A stretch of DNA of 64,000 nt, from positions 5,642,001 to 5,706,000 of the forward strand of contig OZ059899.1 in the NCBI GenBank assembly GCA_964057225.1, read 5' to 3'. This DNA comes from Auanema rhodensis (taxonomy: Eukaryota > Nematoda > Chromadorea > Rhabditida > Rhabditidae). Of the stretch, positions 26,439 to 37,882 are shown in pieces (within the stretch, counting starts at the first letter, position 1; every line of letters begins with the position of its first letter). A model generated the notes under the pieces. It searched no databases. It worked only from the letters and a program-made list of their open reading frames with translations, and was not told the origin of the DNA. Position numbers and translations under genes: made by a program.

Positions 26439-29400
26439 TTATGTTGTATTCATCCACCAGTTTTCCATAGTGAAATTATCACTAAATTTAGATTCAAATG
26501 TATCGCCTGAGAGTGGCCGACTAACTGGAGCCTTAAAAAATAATTTAAAAATAAGTTGAAATTAAAATAAATTACAATGGTTATGGGCATTCTTTCATCA
26601 AAGAATACTGGAGAATTTTGAACAATTAGTATAGTTCCAATCACATTAACAGCCAGAAAAACAATTAAAACAAGACGATCAATTACATTGGCAACATATG
26701 ACCAATCCGAAGATATCTGAATTTGTTTGATACACATACATACATATATATTTATATTTAACTAACTTTATCTTCTTTTTTAATTGCTCTGAAATGATCA
26801 GCTATAAATCCTATATTATCAATCATTCTTCGTATTAAATCGGGATGCATTCCTCGTAGCTGTGCTAATTGGGATAGTCTCATCTATAATATATTTATAA
26901 AATATAATAATTCATATAAGAATTTTTCAATTATTTCTTGTTTTCTTTTTAAATTTTTATTTTAACTGTCCATTGCTCAGTGCGCAAGAAAATCACGTGA
27001 ATAGGAATTTTTTTTATTTTGTTTAGCTCAGCTGTCACAGTCGGTTGCTTTCAATTTTACGGATATTCTCAAAATATCTTCCTTATTTCTTCCAGAAACT
27101 TCAATACCTGGCCGTTTTGAAGTTGTGGAGGGACAGAAAGGAAGAAAGGGGATGGCCTTCGAGACGAATCCATAAATTGTGGAATTTCTAAGAAAAAAAT
27201 GTTCGAAATCAGTTTAAAAGACTAAACGGCGTACCACTAATACTTGATCCTTTATCACTGACTTCTTCTTCTTCAGCTGGCTTTATCCACAAGTACCTAG
27301 GTAGTGTTTGAATAAATACTATATACACCCAATTGGGCATAGGATGAGCTGAACCATCTCGACGATAATAGTTCAATGATACAACAGATAGCAGAATAGA
27401 AATTGATACCAAAAACATTGTAAATAGAAGATATTTACCTGAAACATTAAGTTTAAATTCTGAATATGAATACTTAATAAAACACTTACCAATTAAAGGA
27501 ATAACAAGTGAAGTAGGTGGTATAAGTTCAATTAGAACAAGATAAAACACAGTGAGTGCAACCAAAATAGATATAGAAAATGTCATTTTATGCTCAATTG
27601 GAGGAATATAAAATACAAATGTTGTAAGAATTGCTGAAAAAATGAAGAAAACAACTAATATTTTTCTTTTTTCCAATCGCTTACCTATTAACATACAAGG
27701 AATAACTAAATTTACTGTATAAAATAAAGTTTTTCGTCGTAAAGCTATTACAAAGCTAACATCAATGTAAAACTCTTGTCCACAACATCCTGGATATAGT
27801 TGTTCGTGTCGAAGAGATGTCAAAGACATTAAATCCCATTCTAAACTTCTATAATAAAAATTATAATATTATTAACTAATTCATATAATATTACTGATAA
27901 AATCCAGATAAATCCATTCCCATTTCTAAATATTGATATTCTTTACCCTCACTATCCATTTTATTTATTATTTCAGAACCAGGAGTCTAGAAATATATAT
28001 ATGTATTTGCTCATATAATTGTAATAATATATACAAACTTACAGGTAATTGACGTACATCTAATAAGAATCCATTATAACTCCATCCTCCAAATTTAAGA
28101 GTACATGATTGTGAATCATATGGGAAATACTAGAATTAAATAGAAAAATAATGAAATTTTTTTGGTTTTAAAAGGTTTACTTCAATATTAATTGGACAAA
28201 AACTTTTATAGATACTAGGTGGTTTCCATACAACTAGGCCATTATGGTAAACTAATGCATCGCTCATAATAGTTATGTGCGGCTCTCCATCAGCACTGAA
28301 ATTTTTAGTTAAAATTTTAAATATTTAATTTAATTTTTTACTTATTATATAATAAAATATCAGGTATCCATATTTGATCAGATGGTATATGTAGCTTACG
28401 TATTCCTCCCCATTTAATAGGATCCCATGTCAACTTATAATCAAACCATTGCATTTCAAGCCATAAATTAGTTGTGAGAACTTGGTTAACTTCATCCTGA
28501 AAATTAAATTGATTTCATCTCTAATCCTTCATTTCTAAGTTTCAAAATATAATTCAAGTTGTTTTTCTCTTTGTACATGTAATTTGGATTAGTTTTTCAA
28601 TAATCGGAGATTTTTAATTTAAAATATTCCTTTTTACAGTTTTGCCCTAAATCGAAATGAAAAGCCAAAATTGAAGCAAGGCGTTTAGAAATTCGGAACA
28701 TTTTTAAAATGATCCTCAGCTGTTCTCTAATTTTTGTGAGACTTTCTCTTATGCAATTTATCTTTTTTCTCGGCGACTGACCCACTAATGGACTGGAAAA
28801 GAGAAGGGAAAAACGGACTGAAAAAGGTAAAGTGAAAGCACAAATTGACCCAAATCATATATCCTCGGATGCATTTAAAGCCAGCTTTTTGGTTCAGCCT
28901 CTCGAGATATCGCAAAACTTTCCGATAATTATATAAGAAAATAAATAATTATTTCTTACTATTTTATTATTTTTTTAGTTGTTTTTCATTTAAACCTTTT
29001 CAAATGATTTTTATTATTATTTTTAAGGTATGGGTGATAACTCTCTATATTACCGTTTGGCATTAGTGTCATCATTCTGTTCTATTTTTTGTATAATTTT
29101 CATGGCTGTTTCTATTCCAACTTTATTTTTCAAAGTTAATAATGAGCGTTTAACAGCTGAACAGCACTCAAGTACATTTAAGGTTTTTTTTCAAAAAATA
29201 TTAAGAACTTTCAACTTGGAATTTTAGGAAGATACTAATAGGGTATGGGAACAACTGCAAAAGATTATTAGTAGTGGAGTAGCAGATGGAAACAAAAATC
29301 CATCTGTGATGTTTTTCTCAAGAAGAAAAAGAGATTATTATGGCGCTACTACATGCAGTGGTATGTAGATTGACATTTGACATTTGATTTGCATTCGTTT

Positions 29401-30502
29401 TAGGTTGCAACATGTTAACATGCCCTCAAGGTATGCCTGGGCCTGCTGGAGAATCCGGAGATGATGGTATTCCTGGCATGCCTGGAAATCCAGGAAAAGC
29501 TGGAGATGATGGCTATGATGTAGAACTTTCCCCAGAAGACGATCTTCCATGTAGTATTTGCCCTGCAGGACCACCTGGACCAAGGTAAGATAAAACGAAA
29601 AAGCAAATTGTAATTTGTTTTATAGAGGGCCTCAAGGTGAACGTGGAATGCCAGGATACCCTGGAATGCGTGGAGAAACTGGAGAGCCTGGAAACCCTGG
29701 TGTCGATGGACCACCAGGATATGGTGGCCTTTTGGGAGACGCTGGTGCTCCTGGACCAATGGGAAATCCAGGAGTTTCTGGAGAAACAGTTATTTCTGGA
29801 GTTGGTATACCTGGACCAGTTGGACCTCCTGGACCACAAGGAATGAAAGGAAAGCCAGGACCATCTGGCCGTGCAGCTAAAGAAATGGGTGCACCAGGAG
29901 CTCCTGGAGCTACAGGTCCAAGCGGACCCATGGGAACTGTTGGAAGACCAGGTGAAGGAGGACTAAATGGACCTCCAGGAGATCCAGGTAAAAATATGAA
30001 TAAGGCTTTACCCAAATTAATAATATGATATTTAAGGAATGCCTGCTTCATATTGCCCATCGGATTGTGGAGTATCACACATTATGATGCCTTCATTCGG
30101 TGGTAATCAACCAGCAGATTCATATGTTGATAGAACGATGTCCAATTCTTATGGTCGTTGGATACTTTAAACTACTATTTTCTAATAAAAAAGCCAATAA
30201 TAATAAATATATAACCACGAGTTGATCTAATTAATTGAAAAAATGTTTTGAAAAGGAAAAGAAAACGTACAACATCAATGATTCGGATAAGTGATGAACC
30301 AAATTTGACCTTGATACTTTCACTAGCATTCTTTACTGGACGAACATTTTTATTGTAATAATAAAGCAAATCCTCATATAACTGATCAGCATATCGATTA
30401 GATTCAACATATACTAGTAGAATAATTACTAAAAATAGTAATAATATAATAAATATTGAAATTAAAATATAACTTGCCGAATATGGTTCCGATTAGTCTC
30501 AT
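26439..30502 (-). CDS. Nicotinic acetylcholine receptor alpha-type subunit
   Basis: Thirteen exons (minus): 30478-30502, 30271-30428, 28342-28496, 28181-28295, 28043-28129, 27895-27986, 27685-27848, 27490-27633, 27235-27438, 27108-27187, 26767-26883, 26576-26716, 26439-26531; about 524 residues. Signal peptide [18 protein letters not shown], then the ligand-binding domain with [20 protein letters not shown]. The Cys-loop is Cys146 and Cys160 with 13 residues between. Vicinal cysteines GCCG (232-233) mark an alpha subunit. TM1 is [17 protein letters not shown]2 starts at [14 protein letters not shown]3 at KYLLFTMFL, and TM4 lies near the C-end ([17 protein letters not shown]). The ICL3 loop is long. 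Looks like the levamisole-type alphas (UNC-38/UNC-63/ACR-8 groups); I cannot choose. Ligand-gated cation channel of muscle or neurons. Intron 1 uses a GC donor, and intron 2 contains a whole collagen gene on the other strand. Confidence 0.92.
29030..30170 (+). CDS. Cuticle collagen, nested in an intron
   Basis: Five exons: 29030-29182, 29228-29360, 29404-29584, 29626-29987, 30037-30170; about 320 residues. The N-terminal domain has a membrane anchor ([19 protein letters not shown]). Residues 82-86 (SRRKR) are the subtilisin-type cleavage site (homology box A) typical of nematode cuticle collagens. Two Cys pairs (CSGC...C, PCSIC) flank a short Gly-X-Y block. The main Gly-X-Y domain comes next, with two interruptions ([21 protein letters not shown]). 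The C-terminus is YCPSDCG plus a non-collagenous tail ending SYGRWIL. Structural protein of the extracellular cuticle, secreted by the hypodermis. It starts right after a TTTTAAG acceptor, a likely leader trans-splice site, and has AATAAA at 30184. The whole gene lies in intron 2 of the acetylcholine receptor subunit, on the opposite strand. Confidence 0.93.
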
Positions 30503-32640
30503 GATATGTTGTTCCTCATGCCGATATCATACACAATATTAGAATTAATACAAATTGATGTATCTCAAATTTTGAAGAGATGATCTAAGTATTTCAATAT
30601 TATAATAAAGCTAGAAAATGAAAAAAAATTGATGAAAGCATATAAATAGAGAATAACTTGAAAAGATCATTCATGTTAGTGGAGTTAGATGAATCGACGT
30701 TAACAACAGCTGTTCTTTAATATTAGATACACAGCTCTTGTTGGGATTCAAAGATACCGAATTGAAACTCAATCCTTTAATGTTTCAAACTTATAAATAA
30801 GAAACTTAAGTGAGACTATAAGAGATAAAGGAGTTATGTTACCAGTTAAATATTATATTATGTGAATTTTTATTTAAAATATAGAAGAATAAATTTAAAT
30901 TAAGTTAGCTAGATACTCTTCAGATGAATTCGAAATTTCAGATTAGGTTTCTCTTAAGTGTCAAGTTAAACAAAGTTGAAAAAAATTGAAAAAGCACGAA
31001 AGTTCAAAAAATGTGTTCAGCTTTCTATTTTGTGTAAATTACTAAGTTAAGAATCTAATCTTTACATAAATATATATAAAATATGAATTTCTGAGTTTAA
31101 TATAATTTGAATTTATATGTATTTATACAATTGAAAATAAAAATTATTTTTTAGTTTCAAAACATATAATGATTCATAGCTTGTACAACGTATATGTACG
31201 GGATCCAACACCAATACTGAACAGGAATAAGAAATAAGCAAGAAGAGAATTGGATGAGATCTGGGTATAATGGGAGGTGTAAACAGAGCAAGCTCTATGA
31301 GATAGTAAGGAAAAAATTGAGAGAATGAGGAGAGACAGAGAAAGCATTGGATAGCAAATGACTATACCACTAGTTTGATAGGGATTTGCAATAATTAATT
31401 AGGTTTGTTCTATTCCGCAAAAGAAAAAAATAATTTTAATAGTTATTGATTGATTGCTGGTTAAAAAATTTTCATTTATTTTCATATTATACCAAAAAAA
31501 TTATAATTTCTTATCTAAAAAAACAATATTTTAATAGCTATAAATGAGCTATGTTCTAAGTATGTAAGAATTATTTTATTCAGAATTTAGCTACGTTTCA
31601 AAGAATGGAATCTCAGCTCTGTCTTAATGGCCTAACTAAATTGCAAGAGTAACATATCCATTAGTAACTCCTTCACCTAGAATGAATTTGTAATTCAATG
31701 AATAGCTCTCAAGCATTCAACCCGAAATATGCAAACCTAATCTTAACCATTGGCGAAGATAAGGAAGGAAGGGGTTAAGCTGTACTAAAAATAAATTAAT
31801 AACTTAATTTTTTCAAATAATTGTTTTCCTTCAAAACATATTCAAAACTTTTGTTAGCAGTACAGGTTCAGGAAGCTGTACTGCAAAGAAAAGAATTATA
31901 TTCATTCATATGGATCTCATATAACCGTGGTGACAAATTCGTTTCTTCAAGTACGGTAATATCTATAATTTTCTCTTGTTAACATATGAATCACAAGTAT
32001 ATAATATCATAGATTTTTTAAAAAATATTGTGACAATATATGAGTTCATTTGCCTTTCCAGCATATAATTTTCAGTGATGCTATTCAAACATGTTAGTTA
32101 GTTAATTTTTGGAGAATTCCCATAATCCACAAGAATACTAATTCTACCAAAATATTGGTTATAACATGCTAATTACCCAAAATGTGCATTTTAATGATTT
32201 CAAGCATATATTTGTTTTTGTATTTAAATAATTTGTTTCATAAAGTGATTAGTAGTGGTTTTTTTTTCTATAGTGCTAAATGCTCTAAATTATTAATGCT
32301 ACTGTTTGTTTCAATCATTGAAAAACTTGAGAACTTAAAGAAAAATTCAAAAATTAGAAAAAAAAAATGTTTTTTCTTTCAATACCTTTTTTGTGCTATT
32401 ATTTTCTTCTGATTCGCGAAGATTATATATTTTTTTCAATACATTATTGCCTTTTACTTTGTGAAGCCTTTGGCTAAAGAAATCAAAGGGCAGCAGATGT
32501 GGACGCTTTTTACATGCGAGACCGCACGCGTCCTCCGTTTACACGCTCGCGTGCGGCGTTTGGCATTACTAAGTTAATATATTTATAATTAATCGTTTTA
32601 AAGCTTAACATTGTGAAATTTGAATTTGTATAATGATAGT
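30503..32640. other. Intergenic region with GC-rich spot
   Basis: 2.1 kb, mostly AT-rich and without open frames of note. It contains the promoter of the acetylcholine receptor gene at its left side. A strongly GC-rich patch with a 9-bp inverted repeat lies at about 32500-32560, upstream of the next gene. Confidence 0.5.
32522..32556. repeat. GC-only 9-bp inverted repeat upstream of TMEM126-like gene
   Basis: CCGCACGCG (32522-32530) is matched by CGCGTGCGG (32548-32556) with a 17-base spacer. The stem is almost pure G+C in a window that is mostly A+T, and it sits about 85 bp before a start codon. It could be a promoter element bound by a dimer or an RNA hairpin in a leader. Confidence 0.7.
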
Positions 32641-33893
32641 ATGGATGTAAGAGAAGATATGCATGATATTTCAGAAGTAATGGGAACCGAAATGAAGAAC
32701 GGGCCTTCACAGGACTTCTTAGACTTATGGAAAAGATCTGAGCCCCCTCAAACAACATCTGAACCTACAGCAGGTGCCATATCTAGAACTAAGTAGTTTG
32801 ACATTCATATATATCAGAATATTTTGTATTATTTAAAGAATTGGCGAACGATTGTCAGGAGAAAGATCACTAATATGGACAAATCTATCACAAATGTCTC
32901 CAGCAGATCAAGTACTTCACAATCATAAATGTTTATATTTTTTATGAAATAGGCAGTAATGATGGGGAAGCTTACCAATGCATGGCCTTACGCAAATGAA
33001 AGAAGAGCTTTAAATTGGCCAATGCATGCTGGGTTGCTAACGAATTGTGTAACTTCTGCTTTCATTGGTATATATTTATAACTGATTGTAAAACTTTTAT
33101 AATATTTAGCGACCAAAATTAACGCTGATATGATACTATATAATTCCAAGACACCTTTCTTGGAGGCAGTTCAAAGATGTCCCAAATCACCTCTCATATT
33201 TGGAGTATATACTTCTGGATTGACCTATTTTGTTTTGAAGCAGGTACGTTTTTTTATGTAAAACTTATCGTTATTTCACTTGTTCAAGGTAACAGTGATG
33301 AAAACAATATATAGAGAAAATAATCCATGCGCTTCTTGTTTGTTGTCTCACTCCTTAATAATTTCACTGTTCACTGGTATTGTGATGCCAATGGTTGCTA
33401 CTCCTTATCTGTGCTATTATGTGGTATGTTGATTACTTATAACAGTTTCTTTAATGGTTTGTTTAAGTTGATGCAAAGAAAGAACGAAAAGTTCCCTGCT
33501 ATAAAGAATATGTTAGAATTTGGAATGTTATCTTGGGAAGGTATGAGTATATATTTTCAAACATCCCGACTTAAATAAGAAATTCTTAAGGTAGTCGAGC
33601 AGCGAGACCTTTATTGTTGAAATTAATTCCTCTCCAATTTGTTGTAACTGCAATCTCGACATACGCTTTGTTATGGGGTAGAGAAAGGTTTGTTTGCTTT
33701 GGGTTTTCAATATTATCTTGTTGTCTTAAGGTTTTTCAATACTATGGATGTTGATCCTGATCTAGCCAAGGAATTGCTGGTATCTGCTCAAGGAAAACTT
33801 TCGTTTAAAGAGAAATTTACTGGATTTCTTCGAAGTATTCCTTTCTTATCGGATGTAATGCCTGCAGAAGCTCCAGAGCAAGAACGAGTATAG
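32641..33893 (+). CDS. Four-helix membrane protein, TMEM126-like (tentative)
   Basis: Eight exons: 32641-32792, 32839-32911, 32953-33067, 33110-33243, 33289-33423, 33468-33540, 33591-33687, 33731-33893; about 313 residues. The N-terminal 50 residues are acidic and soluble. Hydrophobic segments follow: GLLTNCVTSAFIATK; SPLIFGVYTSGLTYFVL; CLLSHSLIISLFTGIVMPMV; PLQFVVTAISTYALLWG. The central CxxC-L-x-x-S-LI...G pattern and the four-helix plan resemble TMEM126, an inner-mitochondrial-membrane factor of complex I assembly. That assignment is from memory of the fold pattern only. The C-terminus is soluble (SFKEKFTGFLRSIPFL). It is 220 bp upstream of, and on the same strand as, the zinc-finger gene. 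Confidence 0.7.
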
Positions 33894-34113
33894 GTTTAGG
33901 TATAGTGTGTTTAGATTAACTAGTTAGTTTTACTAATTGAAAATTAGTTGTTTTTAATATTTATTTATAGTTCAGATACGGGTACTTTGTTGTTACATAC
34001 ATTTGATAAATTTTTAATTTTTTTTTTGCATTAATTTCATTATGGTTACCTTTCCAACTAGCTATCTGTTATTGTTTTGATGAATGAATTAATTTTGAAT
34101 TCTAATGATTAAG

Positions 34114-37100
34114 ATGCCTCCTCGTGGAAGAAAACGGAAACGACCAGCGGATGAAATTGTTGTAAAAGAAGAATCAAACACAATAGTAAATGTTACTGAA
34201 GAAACCAATTCTACTGTGAGATTATTTGTTTAATTTCATAACAATTATTATTTTTTAAAGTTAAAATCTGTTAAAGAATCAGATAATGAAGAAGAGTTCA
34301 TCGAAGTTGAGCTTGATGACGTAAGCTACGACTAAGATTTGCTTTTTATTATATTTCCAATTTAGGGACCTTCAACAAGCTACGATGCAATCACACATAA
34401 GGAACCATTGGCAGGTTTGTGTGAAACGCTTGGATTTTATTATTGTATTTTATGTTTAGCTTTGAAATCTCCCATTTCTAAAAAGAAAGTTGCCGGACAA
34501 ACTTCGAAGAGAGGTCGTAAAGCTGTTAATAATGTACCAATTCTTTCGGAGGTTTAAAATTCACCTATTTTGAAAATTCATTAAAAATTTGTTAGTCAAA
34601 ACCGTCAATTACTGCAGCTCCACTCAGAACTCGCGCTGCAGCTTATCATGAGAAAATGATTGAGGAAATGAAAGTAGAGTTGGACTTTGAAGGTATATTT
34701 GGCTTAGTTTATCTGATGTAATTTTTCACTTGAAGAGCCAGTTCATGAGTTCCGTTGTGGGTTTTGTGAAATGGTCTTATTGTCACAAATTGAGCTTACT
34801 GAACATAAACGAGCTTATCATAAGGAGCATGTGGTATCTCAATTACCTGAATTTATTGAAAGTGTTGAATATTTAGGCTAAATCTGATGTTGTAGCTGGG
34901 TCATTACTTTGCGCACATCCCCATTGCAATGGATCTTTTCCGGATGTTAGTCATTTAATTGCACATTTGGTTGCATTCCACAATCAACAGCAATATCGTA
35001 TTCGTCGAATTACTTTTGATAGAATTGATAAGTTTGATGTAATTTAAATAATTAACACATTCTTCTAGGATTTATTTTTTAGGCTTGGCGCAAAGAATTG
35101 GAACGAAGTTCAAGGTGTACTTTTATTGCTTCACAAGAACCGGAAGGCTCAACTGATTCATACACAGTTCACATGTACTGCGAGTTTTGTGAAGATTGGA
35201 GAACACAGGCCGAGAAGGGACCTTCTCATCCTCAACAAGTTCCAAACAAAATAATTGGATGTCCTGCATATTTTGTCGCCACTGTTCACAATAAGAAAGA
35301 GTAATCCTTTATTTACTTTTTGAAAGCTAATTTATTTGTGCTTTTAGTAAAGTATCAGTTATGGGATGTTTTGCACATCTTGGACACCATAAAAAGCCGT
35401 CTTGGTCATCTATTCCTTGTGATGCTTATGTAGCAGTTAAAGATGAACCTCAATATCCAATTGCCAGCGTATGAAAAAATAATTTGTTTTAAAATATTTG
35501 TTAATGATGTTCAGGTAAAATGTCCGGATTGCGAAGCCGTTTTCCGTTCTCGCACTGCAGCTTCTCGTCATCATCGAAGAGTGCATGAAGGAATTTTGGA
35601 TGGTCGTTCTTCTGAGCCAAAGTTAATTATTCATTTATTTTCAACTACTAATTATCAAACTCAGAATGCCTTCACTTGAATGTGGGGACCCTGAATGTGA
35701 TGTCGTCTGCGACAGCATGGTGACTCTGGTTCAGCATGTTGCTGAAGCTCATAACAGAGATGATTTATCAGTGGAAGAGTATAAGTTTAGCAGTATGGAA
35801 GAATTTGAGGTTGTCAAAGTATCAAATAAGGTTCATAATGAGTTTGTTTTTTAGGCGTGGAAGCTTCGAATGGAAGTAGAAACTTGTTCGAGATTTGCCA
35901 AAATATCTGGTAGAGATATGAAACATGAAGCAACCAAGTATCGTTGTTTTATTATTTTCGATTTTTAATGTTATTGCTTACAGATATTTTCTCTGTCATT
36001 TAAGTGGTCATACGAATAGATTACGCCGGAAAAGTGAAGCCAATGTTCATCGTCAAAGAAATCGACCAACAAAGAAACTTGGTCGATATTGTACAGCTTT
36101 TATGAGTTTGAAATTAAACAAAGAAGACAAGTATATTATAGTTTATTGATTATTTATTTGTTTCTCTTGTTATTTTAGAACCGTGGCTATACGTGGATGC
36201 CTAGGGCACTTCGGCCACTCTTTCGATGTTCGTCGCTTACCATTAACAGAAGCATTGAAAAAAGAAATAACAGAACTTCTTTTAAAAGGATGTTCTGAAG
36301 ATGATGTTGTACAAATTATACGAAGTAATTTTCTCAATTCAAGTTTTATTTTATTTGTGTTAAATTGCAGGCAGATATTCCGAGCATGAACGTGGATTCT
36401 GGCTTCAACGTTACGAAGTTCGTAACGTTACATTAAAATTACAAAAGGAAGGAACTTATGTGAAAGAAATGTATGCTCCTGTTGATGATGAAAGAGAATG
36501 GGAGGAAACATTATCCGTTCCACAATATATGGGTGCAGGACAAGATGGTACTTCTTATAGTGATCAGGTACCGAAACCTTTATTGATATTTTTCTTCACT
36601 TTCATTGATTTCAGGGATATTTACGAGACGAGGAATCACGCGCTATGTCAATACCAGGAATTTCCGTTGATATGCGATTCAAACAAAGTCGTTCCTTATC
36701 TGAGTATGTATTGAAAATATGGAAAATTATTTTATGATGTTTTGTTTCAGTATACATTTAACAAGAAGAAGAAATTTTGTAAGTGGTGCTCAGCGTCATA
36801 GAGTTATCGGTGGATCTACAAAAATTAAAAGAGATATTGTCCGATTTTTAATTTTTTTTCCAAATAAATTTTCTTTTATAGATGCCTCACGCTATGGATT
36901 TGATGGAATATGTTGGAAATGGAGAATACAGTGGTGAAGGCGAGATTGTAGAAGTAGTGAGTTTTCTAACGGTTGTAATAACTTTCAGTTTGAAATTTCA
37001 GCGCGAAGTAGAAGGAATGCTGGATTCTAACAATGATGTCTACTATGAAACACCCTATGAAGAAGAGGAAAAAGTGGTAACACTTCCACATCATTCGGTT

Positions 37101-37709
37101 TCAAGTCAACCTTCTATGCAAATGGCACGAAAAAGAGTGCCGTTATTGAAGGAACCAGGTGTCACTGGAAATGCTGACTTCGATGATCTCATGAACCGTA
37201 TTAAAGATAGAATAGATGTATTAATATTTTCCTTTTGTACGACATTTACAATAATTTTTTAGAATATTTCTCAGCAATTGAAAGTAACACAAGATGTACC
37301 CAGGGCTCAAGAATTATTACGAGAACTTAAGGTAATTTATAGTAATGTATAGTAATGTATAAGTTATCTTACTTTTCAGACCTTGGAAGGGCGATTAGTG
37401 TCCGGAGGCGTAGGGCAAACCACAGTTCCGACTATTCTCCAATCTCAGAGTCAGAGTTGGGAAGTTGCCGATGATTTTTATCCAGGTTTGAAGTAAATAA
37501 TTAACATTGTATTATAAAAATGTTTCAGATTATGAGGATCAGGATGTTGGTCATGAAGTAGAAGTTGATCAATCAGCCGATGGTCATTATAACGAAGACG
37601 AATATATCGAGGATCTTAACGCGGTAATTGAATTAAGTTTGAGGTTCTTATTTGTATAATCATAATTTAGGGTACAACTGAAGTGGTAACAGAAGAGATC
37701 GTGGGATAA
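34114..37709 (+). CDS. C2H2 zinc-finger protein with duplicated finger-finger-Cys/His module
   Basis: Twenty-three exons from 34114-34215 to 37671-37709, in phase; about 866 residues. The basic N-terminus (PPRGRKRKRPADE) looks like a nuclear signal. Unit 1 has finger CGFC (about 141), finger CAHPHC (about 178), then an aromatic/acidic segment (KFDAWRKELE) and a Cys/His domain (YCEFC, GCPAYF, GCFAHLGHH). Unit 2 repeats the order: CPDC (about 336), CGDPEC (about 374), EFEAWKLRMEVE, then FLCHLSGH, RYCTAF, GCLGHFGHS. The C...C...HxH pattern is like the WRKY/GCM1/FLYWCH-type DNA-binding fold found in MULE transposases and in proteins derived from them. After this come acidic and Gln-rich C-terminal parts. 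Probably a nuclear DNA-binding protein; target unknown. Polyadenylation signal AATAAA at 37844. Confidence 0.8.
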
Positions 37710-37882
37710 CAATAATTCTTGTAACTGTGTGTATGTGCATTTTGGAATGTTGCTAATTCTTTAAAGAAGAAAAAAATAATGCTTTGAAATTTGAATACTT
37801 CAATATATATATATGTATGAGGTCGAATTGTAATAATTGCATCAATAAATAATGTACAATCTAATAAATAGTCATGAGTACT

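Noticed and set aside
29338-30078. Several long open frames antisense to the collagen, including a Pro/Gly-rich one
   Set aside because: They are shadows of the repetitive Gly-X-Y coding sequence on the plus strand.
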